Shown piece by piece: positions 42,605-53,462 of a stretch of 60,000 bases of DNA. The position numbers were made by a program, and so were the translations under genes. This DNA comes from Glandiceps talaboti. Lineage: Eukaryota > Hemichordata > Enteropneusta > Spengelidae. Below the pieces are notes generated by a model. That model worked only from the letters and a program-made list of their open reading frames with translations, ran no database searches and had not been told where the DNA came from. Where the stretch lies: the NCBI RefSeq assembly GCF_964340395.1, contig NC_135549.1:14627342-14687341 (forward strand), read 5' to 3'. How positions within the stretch are numbered: the stretch's first letter is position 1; each line of letters begins with the position of its first letter.

Positions 42605-44065
42605 TACTATAATTAGTAGTTGGAATGTCAGCTTTTACTCTATAAGTGGGGGGGGGGGAATGACAACTCCTATTCTCTACGTGGAGGGGAATGACAGTTC
42701 TACACTATAAGTGGAGGGGAATGACAGCTTCGACTCAATAAGCGGAGGGGAATGACAGCTTCTACTCAATAAGTGGAGGGGAATGACAGCTTCTATGCTA
42801 TAAGTAGAGGGGAATGACAGCTTCTACGCTAGAAGTGGAGGGGAATGACAGCTTCTACGCTATAAGTGGAGGGGAATGACAGCTGCTACGCTATAAGTGG
42901 AGGGGAATGACAGCTTCTACGCTATAAGTGAGGGGAATGACAGCTTCTACGCTATAAGTGGAGGGGAATGACAGCTGCTACGCTATAAGTGGAGGGGAAT
43001 GACAGCTGCTACGCTATAAGTGAGGGGAATGACAGCTTCTACGCTATAAGTGGAGGGAATGACAGCTGCTACGCTATAAGTGGAGGGGAATGACAGCTTC
43101 TACGCTATAAGTGAGGGGAATGACAGCTTCTACGCTATAAGTGGAGGGGAATGACAGCTGCTACGCTATAAGTGGAGGGGAATGACAGCTGCTACGCTAT
43201 AAGTGGAGGGGAATGACAGCTGCTACGCTATAAGTGGAGGGGAATGACAGCTGCTACGCTATAAGTGGAGGGGAATGACAGCTGCTACGCTATAAGTGGA
43301 GGGGAATGACAGCTGCTACGCTATAAGTGGAGGGGAATGACAGCTTCTACGCTATAAGTGGAGGGGAATGACAGCTGCTACGCTATAAGTGGAGGGGAAT
43401 GACAGCTTCTACGCTATAAGTGGAGGGGAATGACAGCTGCTACGCTATAAGTGGAGGGGAATGACAGCTGCTACGCTATAAGTGGAGGGGAATGACAGCT
43501 TCTACGCTATAAGTGGAGGGGAATGATAACTACTCTATGTGGAAGGGAATGACAGCTTCTACTCAATAAGTGGAGAGGAATGACAGCTTCTACTCAATAA
43601 GTGGAGGGAATGACAGCTGCTACGCTATAAGTGGAGGGGAATGACAGTTTTACACTATAAGTGGAGGGGAATGACAATTTTACACTATAAGTGGAGGGGA
43701 ATGACAGTTTTACACTATAAGTGGAGGGGAATTACAGTTCTACACTATAAGTGGAGGGGAATGACAGTTCTACACTATAAGTGGAGGGGAATGACAGCTT
43801 TTATGCTATAAGTGGAGGGGAATGACAGCTTTTACTCTATAAGTGGAGGGGAATGACAACTCCTAATCTCTACGTGGAGGGGAATGACAGTTTTACACTA
43901 TAAGTGGAGGGGAATGACAGCTTCTACACTATAAGTGGAGGGGAATGACAGCTTCTACACTATAAGTGGAGGGGAATGACAGCTTCTACACTATAAGTGG
44001 AGGGGAATGACAGCTTCTACACTATAAGTGGAGGGGAATGACAGCTTCTACACTATAAGTGTAGG
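42605..44065. repeat. 31-bp minisatellite, about 47 units
   Basis: Unit: GTGGAGGGGAATGACAGC, then TTCTACGCTATAA (31 bp; some units are 30 bp through GTGAGGGG). Two main variants, with CTTCTACGC or CTGCTACGC, are interspersed in the centre, and edge units are more diverged. The same words occur inside the TIR element at 46554-46838. Its left border (TGGGGTGTCGCTCAAACGAATGGC, 42564-42587) resembles that element's terminal repeat. Confidence 0.95.
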
Positions 44066-44149
44066 GACACATACATGCTATACTATTACTATACTAGTAT
44101 ATATTACGGCAAAGGAAGACACCATTCATGTAAAGTCCTCGTCTACTTC

Positions 44150-44305
44150 TTTTTTATTTTTATTTCCCAGTTACTAGTAGTCTCCCAAGGGCTCTACACG
44201 TTCACTCGACTGAACATTTCACATTTTCTCACAAAAGAATACCCTTGCAACACATTTTTATTCAAATAAAGAGTCACTGTGACAAAAAGCCCGGAGACTT
44301 GAGTA
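44150..44305. repeat. Dispersed repeat copy 2
   Basis: Partner of 27635-27797: TTACTAGTAGTC, CCCAAGGGCT, TTCAAATAAA, CGGAGACTTGAG in the same order. Confidence 0.65.
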
Positions 44306-44316
44306 AGTATATTCTA

Positions 44317-44352
44317 CCATAGACAGTGGAGTTTTCCCGCCACTGTCTATAG
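44317..44352. repeat. Short hairpin (CCATAGACAGTGG arms)
   Basis: CATAGACAGTGG and CCACTGTCTATAG flank a loop of about 10 bases. Confidence 0.7.
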
Positions 44353-44575
44353 ATGATTTATCTGTGAATCTAAATCGGACTAATCTGGAGTTACCAATAA
44401 TCGTAGGACATTAGAATAGTTTCTAGAATTTGTTATATTTGATTTCATCGATATCAAATATATATATTTCTCGTTGATATCATATCGGATAATATTGTGG
44501 ACATTATGGCTTTGGGATCGGATGGATGATTCTAATGTGTAGTGAGTAACCTGCTGCTCAGGATATTGGATCAAA

Positions 44576-44857
44576 ATGGGACGTACTTGTACTTGTACTT
44601 GTAGAACTATAAACACACAACTCTCTAGATACAGAGTATTGCAGAGGACATTAGACATTCCAAGACTGTGTCATGAATTTGTGATGAATAAAGTATATGG
44701 TTCCAGTTTATACCATATACATCATCTAGTATGCAGTTTATCATTTGTCACTACAAGTCTTGCTGATCTGAAAGATTTGATAACTGCATCAACAGCGGTT
44801 GAATTTTATAATTACTCGATGTCAGTGAAAACTGTATTGATTAATAGTCCTGCTTGA
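44576..44857 (+). other. 93-codon open frame, unidentified
   Basis: Reads RTCTCTCRTINTQL, then RTLDIPRLCHEFVMNKVYG and SLADLKDLITASTAVEFYNY to a TGA. Composition is more protein-like than most nearby frames. It sits directly before a diverged copy of the segmental-duplication sequence (44925-45150). No family recognised; it could be an exon of a lost or unknown gene. Confidence 0.25.
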
Positions 44858-44924
44858 TCGATATGAGTTTTGTTATCGAAGTCGACATTATGTCAATTCG
44901 TTTTTCATTTTCCCCCCTATACCT

Positions 44925-45150
44925 TAAAAGGATAATTGATTGTCAATCAAATCATGTGCACGTCAATATATTGTAATACAAGAAAGACTAAAGGTGCAAT
45001 TGTTGCTTTTCATAAAATTGTTGAAAAAATGGCTGGTATTGATTGCGTACATGATGAATATGAAGAAGTCCAATACATAGACTACGTATCCATGTCGCAA
45101 GTTTTGTTTACTGTGACGATTCCCTCAGAGACACCATCAATAAATTGATG
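44925..45150 (+). pseudogene. Older diverged copy of the duplicated unit's reading frame
   Basis: Translates KGAIVAFHKIVEKMAGIDC, VHDEYEEVQYIDYVSMSQ and then a stop. Copies A (about 45825-46060) and B (about 48125-48395) encode related but broken text, HGEYEGIQYAEYTSISQ in B. The shared frame suggests an ancestral coding exon now decaying. Confidence 0.4.
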
Positions 45151-46553
45151 ACCGAGATACAAAACATTTAGAGTGGAAAATCGAAGTTGTAACGTGGAAA
45201 GTAAGACCGTCGAATTTAACAAGACTGGAGTTAGGAATATTAAAGTTGGACTGATTGTACATTGCTGAATAACTACTTGAATTGAGCCACTATGATTTCC
45301 AATTTGATATGGTCGAAAATGTTACTTTCTATGACAAACATGTCAGCCGTTCGACCACAATAATTGAGATTGCGGCCTAGAAAATGGGCTGCATATGATT
45401 GTACCCTACACCGTCTGACGTTTGTGCCAAGTTTGGTTGAAATCAAGATATGTGTGGGCGTCAGAGATAAGACTACTACATACCGATTTTAAATTGATTT
45501 TGCGGTCTAAAACAAATTTACATTTGGCCAATTTAGTTAGAAGGGTTAGAAGGGTGGGGGTGGCGGGGGTGGGGGTGGGGGTGGGGTTGTTCCGAGGCCT
45601 AACTATTAAAACACATTTATTTTGTTATTCTACATTGAACTATTGAGCTCGCTCCTTAGGATAACAGAAAGAGATCTGCCAGCACCCCATTTTTATTGGT
45701 CCGGTTTGAAATGCGTCATACATGCAAATGATCGAAAGAGAGTCGAAGAGTTTTATTACCGAAACCGACACACAAACACGCAAATGTCATTCATTATTCA
45801 TCCCCCTAGTCCTCACTGTAAAGAGATAATTGATTGTCAATCAAATCATACAAGTATCAATACATATATTATAAGAAACTACCAAAGGGGCATTAGTTGC
45901 TTTCGATACAATTATTGAAAAAAGGACTGACATTATAATATACATGATGAATATGAAGGAATCCAGTCCGCTGAATCCACATCAATATCACAGTGTTTGT
46001 CTACATTGTATGCACGTGGTGCGGTGAATCCCTCAAAACCACCACTCGACAAACAGACAATCGATACACAATATTCAGCCTCAATACACTTGGAAATTTA
46101 AGTGCAGACGATGGAAATTAAAAAGTGTGAAGTATTCTCAGGTCCTACACAATCTTCCAATGTTTCGCAATTATCATTATCCCTGATTTCGAAATTTGCA
46201 ACGACAATTGTGAAGAAAAGTGCAGAACAGAGGTACAGAGATGGTACACAGCAAGCCGCAAACGAGGCAATTGTCTTTGCAGACATAGATGGAAGAGCAG
46301 ACATGTTGTTCACTTTAAAATAATAATAATTGAAATAGAAATACATTGACTAGCTTTGACTGTACAAAGTTTTCTGATTGGCTTAGATCATCATGTCACG
46401 CGATATGAACTAGTTTCCAAAAGTTTATTTGCATACACACACGGGCATTATTCGTTTTATATTTCCCTTAGGGTATTTAGCACAGAAGCCCTGTGTTATG
46501 TTATCGTACAAAAGCCTGCCTGCAGTTTGCCGACTCGAAGTTGTCCCGTAAAA

Positions 46554-46838
46554 TGGGATGACCCTAAAACGAATGACACCCGAATGACAGAAAACGAATG
46601 ACGGCATTTACAGTATGTAAACATTGGAATGACACCCTTTTCTACATTCAGTTAGTTGAATCACTTTGGTTGAATCATAGACCCTCCACCATGGTGGAAG
46701 GTTCTATGGTTGAATGACACTCTCTGAACTATAAAACAAGTGGAATGACAGCCGCCACTCTATATCATAAATGGAATGACAGCATTTACAATTCCAGTTT
46801 CTGTCATTCCGGTTGTCATTCTTTTTAGGGTCACCCCA
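46554..46838. mobile_element. 285-bp MITE with internal GGAATGACAGC subrepeats (copy A)
   Basis: The left end TGGGATGACCCTAAAACGAA is the inverse of the right end TTCTTTTTAGGGTCACCCCA with two mismatches. The repeated GAATGACAC/CGGAATGACAG words extend the inverted repeat to about 38 bp. TAAAA on both sides (46549-46553, 46839-46843) is a possible 5-bp target duplication. The interior holds several GGAATGACAGC units and a CATAGACCCTCCACC hairpin. Confidence 0.75.
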
Positions 46839-46842
46839 TAAA

Positions 46843-46962
46843 ATGGCAAGATTTTGCGATCACACAGAAGAACTCCAAAACTTCGGTGACGGCAAAGGTG
46901 CAAGAAAACTAGAAAAATTAGGGTTTACAAAAAGTGCAGATGCTATTAAAGAAGAAATCTAA
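46843..46962 (+). CDS. Possible 39-aa coding exon, copy A
   Basis: ATG at 46843 reads MARFCDHTEELQNFGDGKG, then ARKLEKLGFTKSADAIKEEI and TAA. All 120 nt are identical to copy B although the surrounding duplication carries many changes. The right terminal repeat of the MITE supplies an acceptor-like TTCTTTTTAG just upstream, and the frame is open from there, so it could be an exon. The Gly/Lys/Glu-rich text is helical-looking; no family recognised. Confidence 0.35.
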   Translation: MARFCDHTEELQNFGDGKGARKLEKLGFTKSADAIKEEI

Positions 46963-49010
46963 CAGATCATAGATCTATAGGTTCGGTGATGAATGATTTG
47001 TGCTCAGGAGTTCAACATTGCAGCGGTTTAAATGCCAGTACTGCAGTACTGAGAATGTGTGATGTGTTATACAACAAGACACTTATTGCCTGGTAATAGC
47101 CGGCAACAATAAGACGTCATATTACCCCTCGTGCTGTTATGTAGGATTTTAGCCTCTTGAAATATAGTTGCCTCAAAATCAACTCTCGGGCCTTTTAAAG
47201 CGCCCTCACAGGCAAAGTGTTAACTATTAATACAGAAATTATACTACGACTTAACGACTTGTTACTTTAAGAAGTCGCAAAGTAACACGTGACTATACAT
47301 GTTTACACGAAGTTACAATAACAATAACAAAATCTATATAAACCACTGTACAAGTGAATGGAAACATACATTAATATCCCTAGCCTACATATAGACTATT
47401 TCAGAAGCAAATTAACACATTTATCAACAAAATTCCATCTTTTCCTAACGCATCTTAAAACTTTCCAACAGCTAATTTTATGATATAATTAACAATGGAA
47501 ACCATGAGGTTGACCATATTTATCAAGACTGGAGTTAGGAATATCAAAGTTGGACTGATTGTACATTGCTGAATAACTACTTGAATTTAGCCACTATGGT
47601 TTCCAATTTGATATGGTCGAAAATGTTACTTTCTATGACAAACATGTCAGCCGTTCGACCACAATAATTGAGATTGCGGCCTAGAAAATGGGCTGCATAT
47701 GATTGTACCCTACACCGTTTGACGTTTGTGCCAAGTTTGGTTGAAATCAAGATATGTGTGGGCGTCAGAGATAAGACTACTACACACCGATTTTAAATTG
47801 ATTGTGCAGTCTAAAACAAATTTACATTTGGCCAATTTAGTTAGAAGGGTTTAAGGGTGGGGGTGGCGGGGTGGGGGTCGGGTGGTCCCGAGGACTAACT
47901 ATTAAAACAAAATTTATTTCTGTTATTTCTACATTGAAATATTGATCTCGCTCCTTAGGATAACATAAAGAGATCTGTCAGCACCGCATTTTTATTGGTC
48001 CGGTTTGAAATGCGTCCTACATGCAAATGATCGAAAGAGAGTCGAAGAGTTTTTAGTACCGAAAACCGACACACAAACACGCAAATGTCATTCATTATTC
48101 ATCCCCCTAGACCTTACTGTAAAGAGATAATTGATTGTCAATCAAATCATACAAGTATCAATACATATATTATAAGAAACTACCAAAGGTGCATTAGTTG
48201 CTTTCGATACAATTATTGAAAAAAACGACTGACATTGATTATATACATGGTGAATATGAAGGAATCCAGTACGCTGAATACACATCAATATCACAGTGTT
48301 TGTCTACATTGTATACACGTGGCGAATCTCTCAAAACCGACACTCGACAAACAGACAATCGAGACACAATATTCAGCCTCAATACACTTGGAAATTTAAG
48401 TGCAGACGATGGAAATTAAAAAGTCTGAAGTATTCTCAGGTCCCACACGATCTTCCAATGTTTCGCAATCATCATTATCCCTGATTTCGAAACAAATTTG
48501 CAACGACAATTGTGAAGGAAAAGTGCAGAACAGAGGTACAGAGATGGTACACAGCAAGCCGCAAACGAGGTAACTGTCTTTGCAGACATAGATGGAAGAG
48601 CAGACATGTTGTTTGTTCACTTTAAAATAGCCACAAGACGCAATGACTGTCATCCGTTCATGTATATACATTGTCGAGTGCACTATTGATACAATTTTAA
48701 AAGAAGATCGGAAGTTTACAAGAAAACAAGTTGTTTGTCAGTGTGGTACTATAGTACTATGAACCTAAATATTTAGCAAATAATAATAATTGAAATAGAG
48801 ATGCATTGACTAGCTTTGACTGTACAAAGTTTTCTGATTGGCTTAGATCATGTCACGCGATATGAACTAGTTTCCAAAAGTTTATTTGCATACACACACG
48901 GGCATTATTCGTTTTCTATTTCCCTCAGGGCATTTAGCACAGAAGCCCTGTGATATGTTATCGTACAAAAGCCTGCCTGCAGTTTGCCGACTAGAAGTTG
49001 TCCCGTAAAA

Positions 49011-49289
49011 TGGGATGACCCTAAAACGAATGACAACCCGAATGACAGAAAACGAATGACGGCATTTACAGTATGTAAACATTGGAATGACACCCTTTTC
49101 TACATTCAGTTAGTTGAATCACTTTGGTTGAATCATAGACCCTCCACCAAGGTTCTATGGTTGAATGACACTCTCTGAACTATAAAACAAGTGGAATGAC
49201 AGCCGCCACTCTATAGCATAAATGGAATGACAGCATTTACAATTCCAGTTTCTTTCATTCCGGTTGTCATTCTTTTTAGGGTCACCCCA
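49011..49289. mobile_element. MITE, copy B (duplicated with its host segment)
   Basis: Same element, ends and flanking TAAAA as at 46554-46838, at the equivalent place in copy B. The insertion therefore predates the segmental duplication. Confidence 0.75.
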
Positions 49290-49293
49290 TAAA

Positions 49294-49413
49294 ATGGCAA
49301 GATTTTGCGATCACACAGAAGAACTCCAAAACTTCGGTGACGGCAAAGGTGCAAGAAAACTAGAAAAATTAGGGTTTACAAAAAGTGCAGATGCTATTAA
49401 AGAAGAAATCTAA
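49294..49413 (+). CDS. Possible 39-aa coding exon, copy B
   Basis: Identical in all 120 nt to 46843-46962, in the same position after the MITE of copy B. Confidence 0.35.
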   Translation: MARFCDHTEELQNFGDGKGARKLEKLGFTKSADAIKEEI

Positions 49414-50015
49414 CATCATAGATCTATAGGTTCGGTGATGGATGATTTGTGCTCAGGAGTTCAACATTGCAGCGGTTTAAATGCCAGTACTGAGAATGTG
49501 TGATGTGTTATACAACAAGACACTTATTGCCTGGTAATAGGCAACAATAAGACGTCATATTACCCCTCGTGCTGTTATGTAGGATTTTAGCCTCTTGAAA
49601 TATAGTTGCCTCAAAATCAACTCTCGGGCCTTTTAAAGCGCCCTCACAGGCAAAGTGTTAACTATTACACATTTCATTTGAAATTATACTACGACTTGTG
49701 TTACTTTAGGAAGTCGCAAGGTAACACGTGACTATACATGTTTACACGAAGTTACAATAACAATAACAAAATCTATATAAACCACTGTACAAGTGAATGG
49801 AAACATACATTAATACCCCTAGCCTACATATAGACTATTTCAGAAGCAAATTAACACATTTATCTACAAATTTCATCTTTTCCTAACGCATCTTAAGACT
49901 TTCCAACAACTAATTTTATAATATAATTAACAATGGAATGTGTTACTCGTAATCTATGTCTAGGCTTCGTATTGCCATATATTTCCAGCAAACCATGAGG
50001 TTGACCACATTTATC

Positions 50016-50307
50016 AAGACGGGAGTTAGGAATATTAAAGTTGGACTGATTGTACATTGCTGAATAACTACTTGAATTTAACCACTATGATTTCCAATTT
50101 GATATGGTCGAAAATGTTACTTTCTATGACAAACATGTCAGCCGTTCGACCACAATAATTGAGATTGCGGCCTAGAAAATGGGCTGCATATGATTGTACC
50201 CAACACCGTTTGACGTTTGTGCCAAGTTTGGTTGAAATCAAGATATGTGTGGGCGTCAGAGATAAGACTACTACACACCGATTTTAAATTGATTGTGCGG
50301 TCTAAAA
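50016..50307. repeat. Segmental duplication copy C, truncated
   Basis: Repeats the first 290 bp of the unit (AAGACGGGAGTTAGGAATAT to GCGGTCTAAAACA) and then diverges abruptly. Confidence 0.92.
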
Positions 50308-51280
50308 CACCTATATCACATTTCATTTATATACTAGTATTACTATTAGATTTGTACTTTTTTTTATATCATTTCACATTTGATGATGTGACAGTTGATA
50401 TCATTTTGATAATCAGCACCCGTTATTCTTTATGCTCTTCGGTGATATGGTAGTAGTGAATGCAATAACCAAAACCCTTGGTAATCTTTTCACAAAAACT
50501 AAACGATTGAATGTTGAGATAAAACGGGTTGTTGGTGTCAAGCAGATACATGTATATTATAGCTCGTTTGCCTCTTCGAAAAAATACTTTCACAGATCTG
50601 TATATAAGGCTTAGCTTAGTTTGAAGTTTGACTCTACTGAACATCGTACGGTTTCTCTGGGTATACTCCAATCCCCCCCCCCCCCCGCGCTTCAATCAAC
50701 ACTTGGGCGCTGCACATTTGAATGTCGACTGTACCTGGCAGGTTGTTTGCACAGTGGATGGAATGTAAAGATTGGAAAAATTTCCATATCTTTTAATTTG
50801 TCACGTGGTGAAATTCGTGACTATTACCTGTGTATTGAAAATAGGTTTACATTTTCACATTTTTAATTTGTTTGGTTTGAAATTCGTGACCATTAACAGT
50901 ATTGAAAATAGATAATAACAGCGTGACATCGATGTGATAAAGGCGTTACGGTATTATATTACTCATAGATAAATAGACTAATTGATTGATTAAGAACGCT
51001 AACGTGCTTTCTTAGTGAAAACGTCTTAAATGTAAACAGCATCCATTGTTTAAATTGTCCCTCGAAGCGTAGGTGAGGATTGATTGTCACGTGAAACTTT
51101 ACTATCAATAAATGTACTATAAATAACGATCAAATATACCGTAGCTGATTTGAATAACATGTTTTGACGGACGGTTCTTTAATGGTTCCTTATTGTTGCA
51201 AAATCAAGAAAACTAATTACGATGAATTCGATTGTCCATCGATTTGTGACATCAACTAGCTGAGATATTACAATGTACGT
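50308..51280. other. Intergenic, upstream of the GPCR
   Basis: No coding signal. Contains a C14 homopolymer at about 50673-50686. Confidence 0.6.
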
Positions 51281-51303
51281 TATAAAAGAGTATCTTGTCA
51301 GTT
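51281..51303 (+). promoter_or_regulatory. TATA box and initiator of the GPCR gene
   Basis: TATAAAAG at 51281-51288 followed by an initiator-like TCAGTT at 51298-51303. Transcription would start near 51300-51312, giving a leader of about 510 nt that contains the 32-bp array. Confidence 0.5.
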
Positions 51304-51348
51304 ACCAGAGTGTAGTTTCTATACAGAAGCGGTGAAGTGAAGTGAAGA

Positions 51349-51745
51349 CCTACAAGACCCTGCACAGAGAGACAGTAAACTTCGGACTACAAGAACCTCC
51401 ACAGAGAGACAGCAAAGACTACAAGAACCTCCACAGAGAGACAGCAAAGACTACAAGAACCTCCACACAGAGACAGCAAAGTCTCCAAGAACCTCCACAC
51501 AGAGACAGCAAAGACTGCAAGAACCTCCACAAAGAGACAGCAAAGACTGCAAGAACCTCCACACAGAGACAGCAAAGACTACAAGAACCTCCACAGAGAG
51601 ACAGCAAAGACTACAAGAACCTCCACAGAGAGACAGCAAAAACTACAAGAACCTTCACACAGAGACAGCAAAGACTCCAAGAACCTCCTCACAGAGACAG
51701 CAAAGACTACACAATAATTTCCACAGAGAGACAGTGAAAACTACT
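51349..51745 (+). repeat. 32-bp tandem array in the GPCR 5' leader, 11-12 units
   Basis: Unit: CTACAAGAACCTCCACAGAG, then AGACAGCAAAGA (32 bp), with point variants (CTCCAAG, CTGCAAG, CACAGAG). Because 32 is not a multiple of 3 the array cycles through all frames. It is open in several frames on both strands, including an upstream frame 51342-51737 of 131 codons that begins 30-60 nt after the predicted start of transcription. Confidence 0.95.
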
Positions 51746-51815
51746 GTAACAGGAACTTCACAGAACAACAACATCAGATACTTTAAAATATAGTGTCAAG
51801 TGTACACTGAAACAA

Positions 51816-53462
51816 ATGATGTTGAACGAGACGACTCTACCGATGAAGACTACTATCAGCCAAACAGACAGAACTAACCTTTGTAATATATCTACATTAT
51901 ACCAATCCGTCACTACAGCTGTAACCAGCAATTCTACTGGCAAACGATATGGTAAGACTGTCATGATAACGAACGAAGCAATTGCGTTTGACAACAGTAC
52001 AATTCCGACTAATTATCCCGGCCCTGCAGTAGATGACCCTGTCCTTGTACTTTCCGTGACAATACTATTGTCCATCATTGCAGTTATAACTATCATTGCA
52101 AACTTCCTCATAATCTTGTCGTTTTGCACAAGACGAAACATTCGCAAGAAACAGACCAATTACTTTTATGTCAATTTGGCCATTCTAGATTTCGCATCTG
52201 GTTTCTTAGTGATGATACCAGGTATTTATAATTGGTATCAACGATCTCACTGGGGTTTAGGAAAAGTTCCGTGTTTACTTTGGCTCATCAGTATATATTT
52301 CCTGTACACGGCATCGGGATATTGTATGTGCGTTATATGTATTGATCGCTATTTAGCCATTTGTCAAGGACTTTGGTACAGACAATACCGAACGGGAAAG
52401 TTGATTATCAAGCTGATCGTTGTTGGTTGGGTAATAGGATTTCTGGTTGAGGTCCCGGGAATAGTCATATGGGGTGCAATCATCGGAAACAACACCGTGA
52501 ACTACGATGAGATATGTGCAGTAGGTTTCGCCGAGAATGCTATCTATACATCGATCAACATATCTCTTGCACCGTTGTTCCCCACTCTAGTCATAGGCAT
52601 CTTGTATGCGCGGATTCTGCTAGCAATTCTCGGCAGAACAAAACACCTAGCTTCGAGTACGTCAACTGATGGTACCACAGTCGAAGTTACTGATAATGAC
52701 GATGTTAGAATTCAAACGTTTGATAAACTGGAAACTCGAGATGGAGACAAAGAAAGCACAACTGCCGAAATGATGGAGTCTGGAGATGATAATTCAGTGG
52801 CTATTCAGAATGTTGGACAACATTATTATTACAACAAGGGTTTTGAAAACGAAAATGTTGTTCTCGCTCACCACGACAAACAGTCACAGACTAAAGGAGA
52901 AACCTTCGTCGAAGAAAGCAGCCCGTCTACTGCAAATATTTGTAAAGACACGACCGATTCAGCGCAGGAGAAGTCAACGTCCGACACTTTCGTCAACGAA
53001 AAAGGCAAAGAAAGGGAGAAAAGTGCTGGAAAGCGCATCAAGAGTGAGACAGTAGGCGAACGGAACATTCGAAGCCAACAGATTCAAAGGAAAGACGTTT
53101 GTGATGAGACGAAAATTCAAAAGTGTGAAACAAAACTTAACACTAACCAATCGAGAATAAACGGGAAAGTTGTCCATAATTTGTCATCAATGGCAAAAAC
53201 TGAGAGAAAAGTCACTTTACTCTTCAGTATGTTAGTTGGTTTTTACTTCGTATCATATTTTCCGATGGTTGTATTTATTATACTAGAATTTACATGTCCA
53301 CAGCAGTGTATGACCCCTGTTATGTTCAACGTTGGTCATTGGTTGATATATGTGAATTCCACAATCAATCCCTTTCTCTATGTTTTTCAGGATAATCAAT
53401 TCAAACTCGCTATATTATCATTCTTCAACTGTTCATCTAAACGAACAGGAAACAGATGGTAA
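51816..53462 (+). CDS. Intronless rhodopsin-class GPCR, aminergic/muscarinic/histamine-like, 548 aa
   Basis: Seven-helix plasma-membrane receptor. The extracellular N terminus (1-74) has N-glycosylation sites (N4, N24, N39, N60) and no signal peptide. TM1 carries N96 (1.50), TM2 NLAILD with D125 (2.50). C153 (3.25) pairs with C234 in loop 2. DRY is at 177-179, W205 is 4.50 and P256 is 5.50. Intracellular loop 3 is very long (about 276-462, Ser/Thr/Lys/Glu-rich). P483 is 6.50 and NPFLY is at 518-522. The C tail is short with a Cys that may be palmitoylated. TM3 (WLISIYFLYTAS..DRYLAI), W509 (7.40) and Y512 (7.43) resemble muscarinic and histamine H3/H4 receptors. However, position 3.32 is Ile160 instead of Asp and 6.48 is Tyr481 instead of Trp, so amine binding is doubtful. 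Ligand unknown. Single-exon structure is common in this class. Confidence 0.93.
   Translation: MMLNETTLPMKTTISQTDRTNLCNISTLYQSVTTAVTSNSTGKRYGKTVMITNEAIAFDNSTIPTNYPGPAVDDPVLVLSVTILLSIIAVITIIANFLIILSFCTRRNIRKKQTNYFYVNLAILDFASGFLVMIPGIYNWYQRSHWGLGKVPCLLWLISIYFLYTASGYCMCVICIDRYLAICQGLWYRQYRTGKLIIKLIVVGWVIGFLVEVPGIVIWGAIIGNNTVNYDEICAVGFAENAIYTSINISLAPLFPTLVIGILYARILLAILGRTKHLASSTSTDGTTVEVTDNDDVRIQTFDKLETRDGDKESTTAEMMESGDDNSVAIQNVGQHYYYNKGFENENVVLAHHDKQSQTKGETFVEESSPSTANICKDTTDSAQEKSTSDTFVNEKGKEREKSAGKRIKSETVGERNIRSQQIQRKDVCDETKIQKCETKLNTNQSRINGKVVHNLSSMAKTERKVTLLFSMLVGFYFVSYFPMVVFIILEFTCPQQCMTPVMFNVGHWLIYVNSTINPFLYVFQDNQFKLAILSFFNCSSKRTGNRW

Larger units (their letters stand above)
45221..47524. 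repeat. Segmental duplication copy A (about 2.3 kb)
   Basis: Aligns from AAGACTGGAGTTAGGAATAT at 45221 through to 47524 with copy B, at visibly over 90% identity. Copy A lacks a block of about 150 bp present in B (48628-48780). It includes the 285-bp TIR element and the 40-codon frame. Confidence 0.92.
47525..50015. repeat. Segmental duplication copy B (about 2.5 kb)
   Basis: Direct tandem copy of A. Differences are small indels, one block of about 150 bp, and a roughly 60-bp segment near 49936-49990 before the next copy starts. Confidence 0.92.

Noticed and set aside
42605-44065. CRISPR-like regular array of 31-bp units
   Set aside because: Units are contiguous with no unique spacers, and the genome is eukaryotic. 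It is a minisatellite.
46098-46346. Opposing 82- and 73-codon frames in the segmental duplication
   Set aside because: Neither is kept intact in copy B in the same phase. They may be relics but cannot be supported as genes.
52786-53177. Short frames on other strands and phases over the GPCR third loop
   Set aside because: They overlap the well-supported 548-codon receptor frame.
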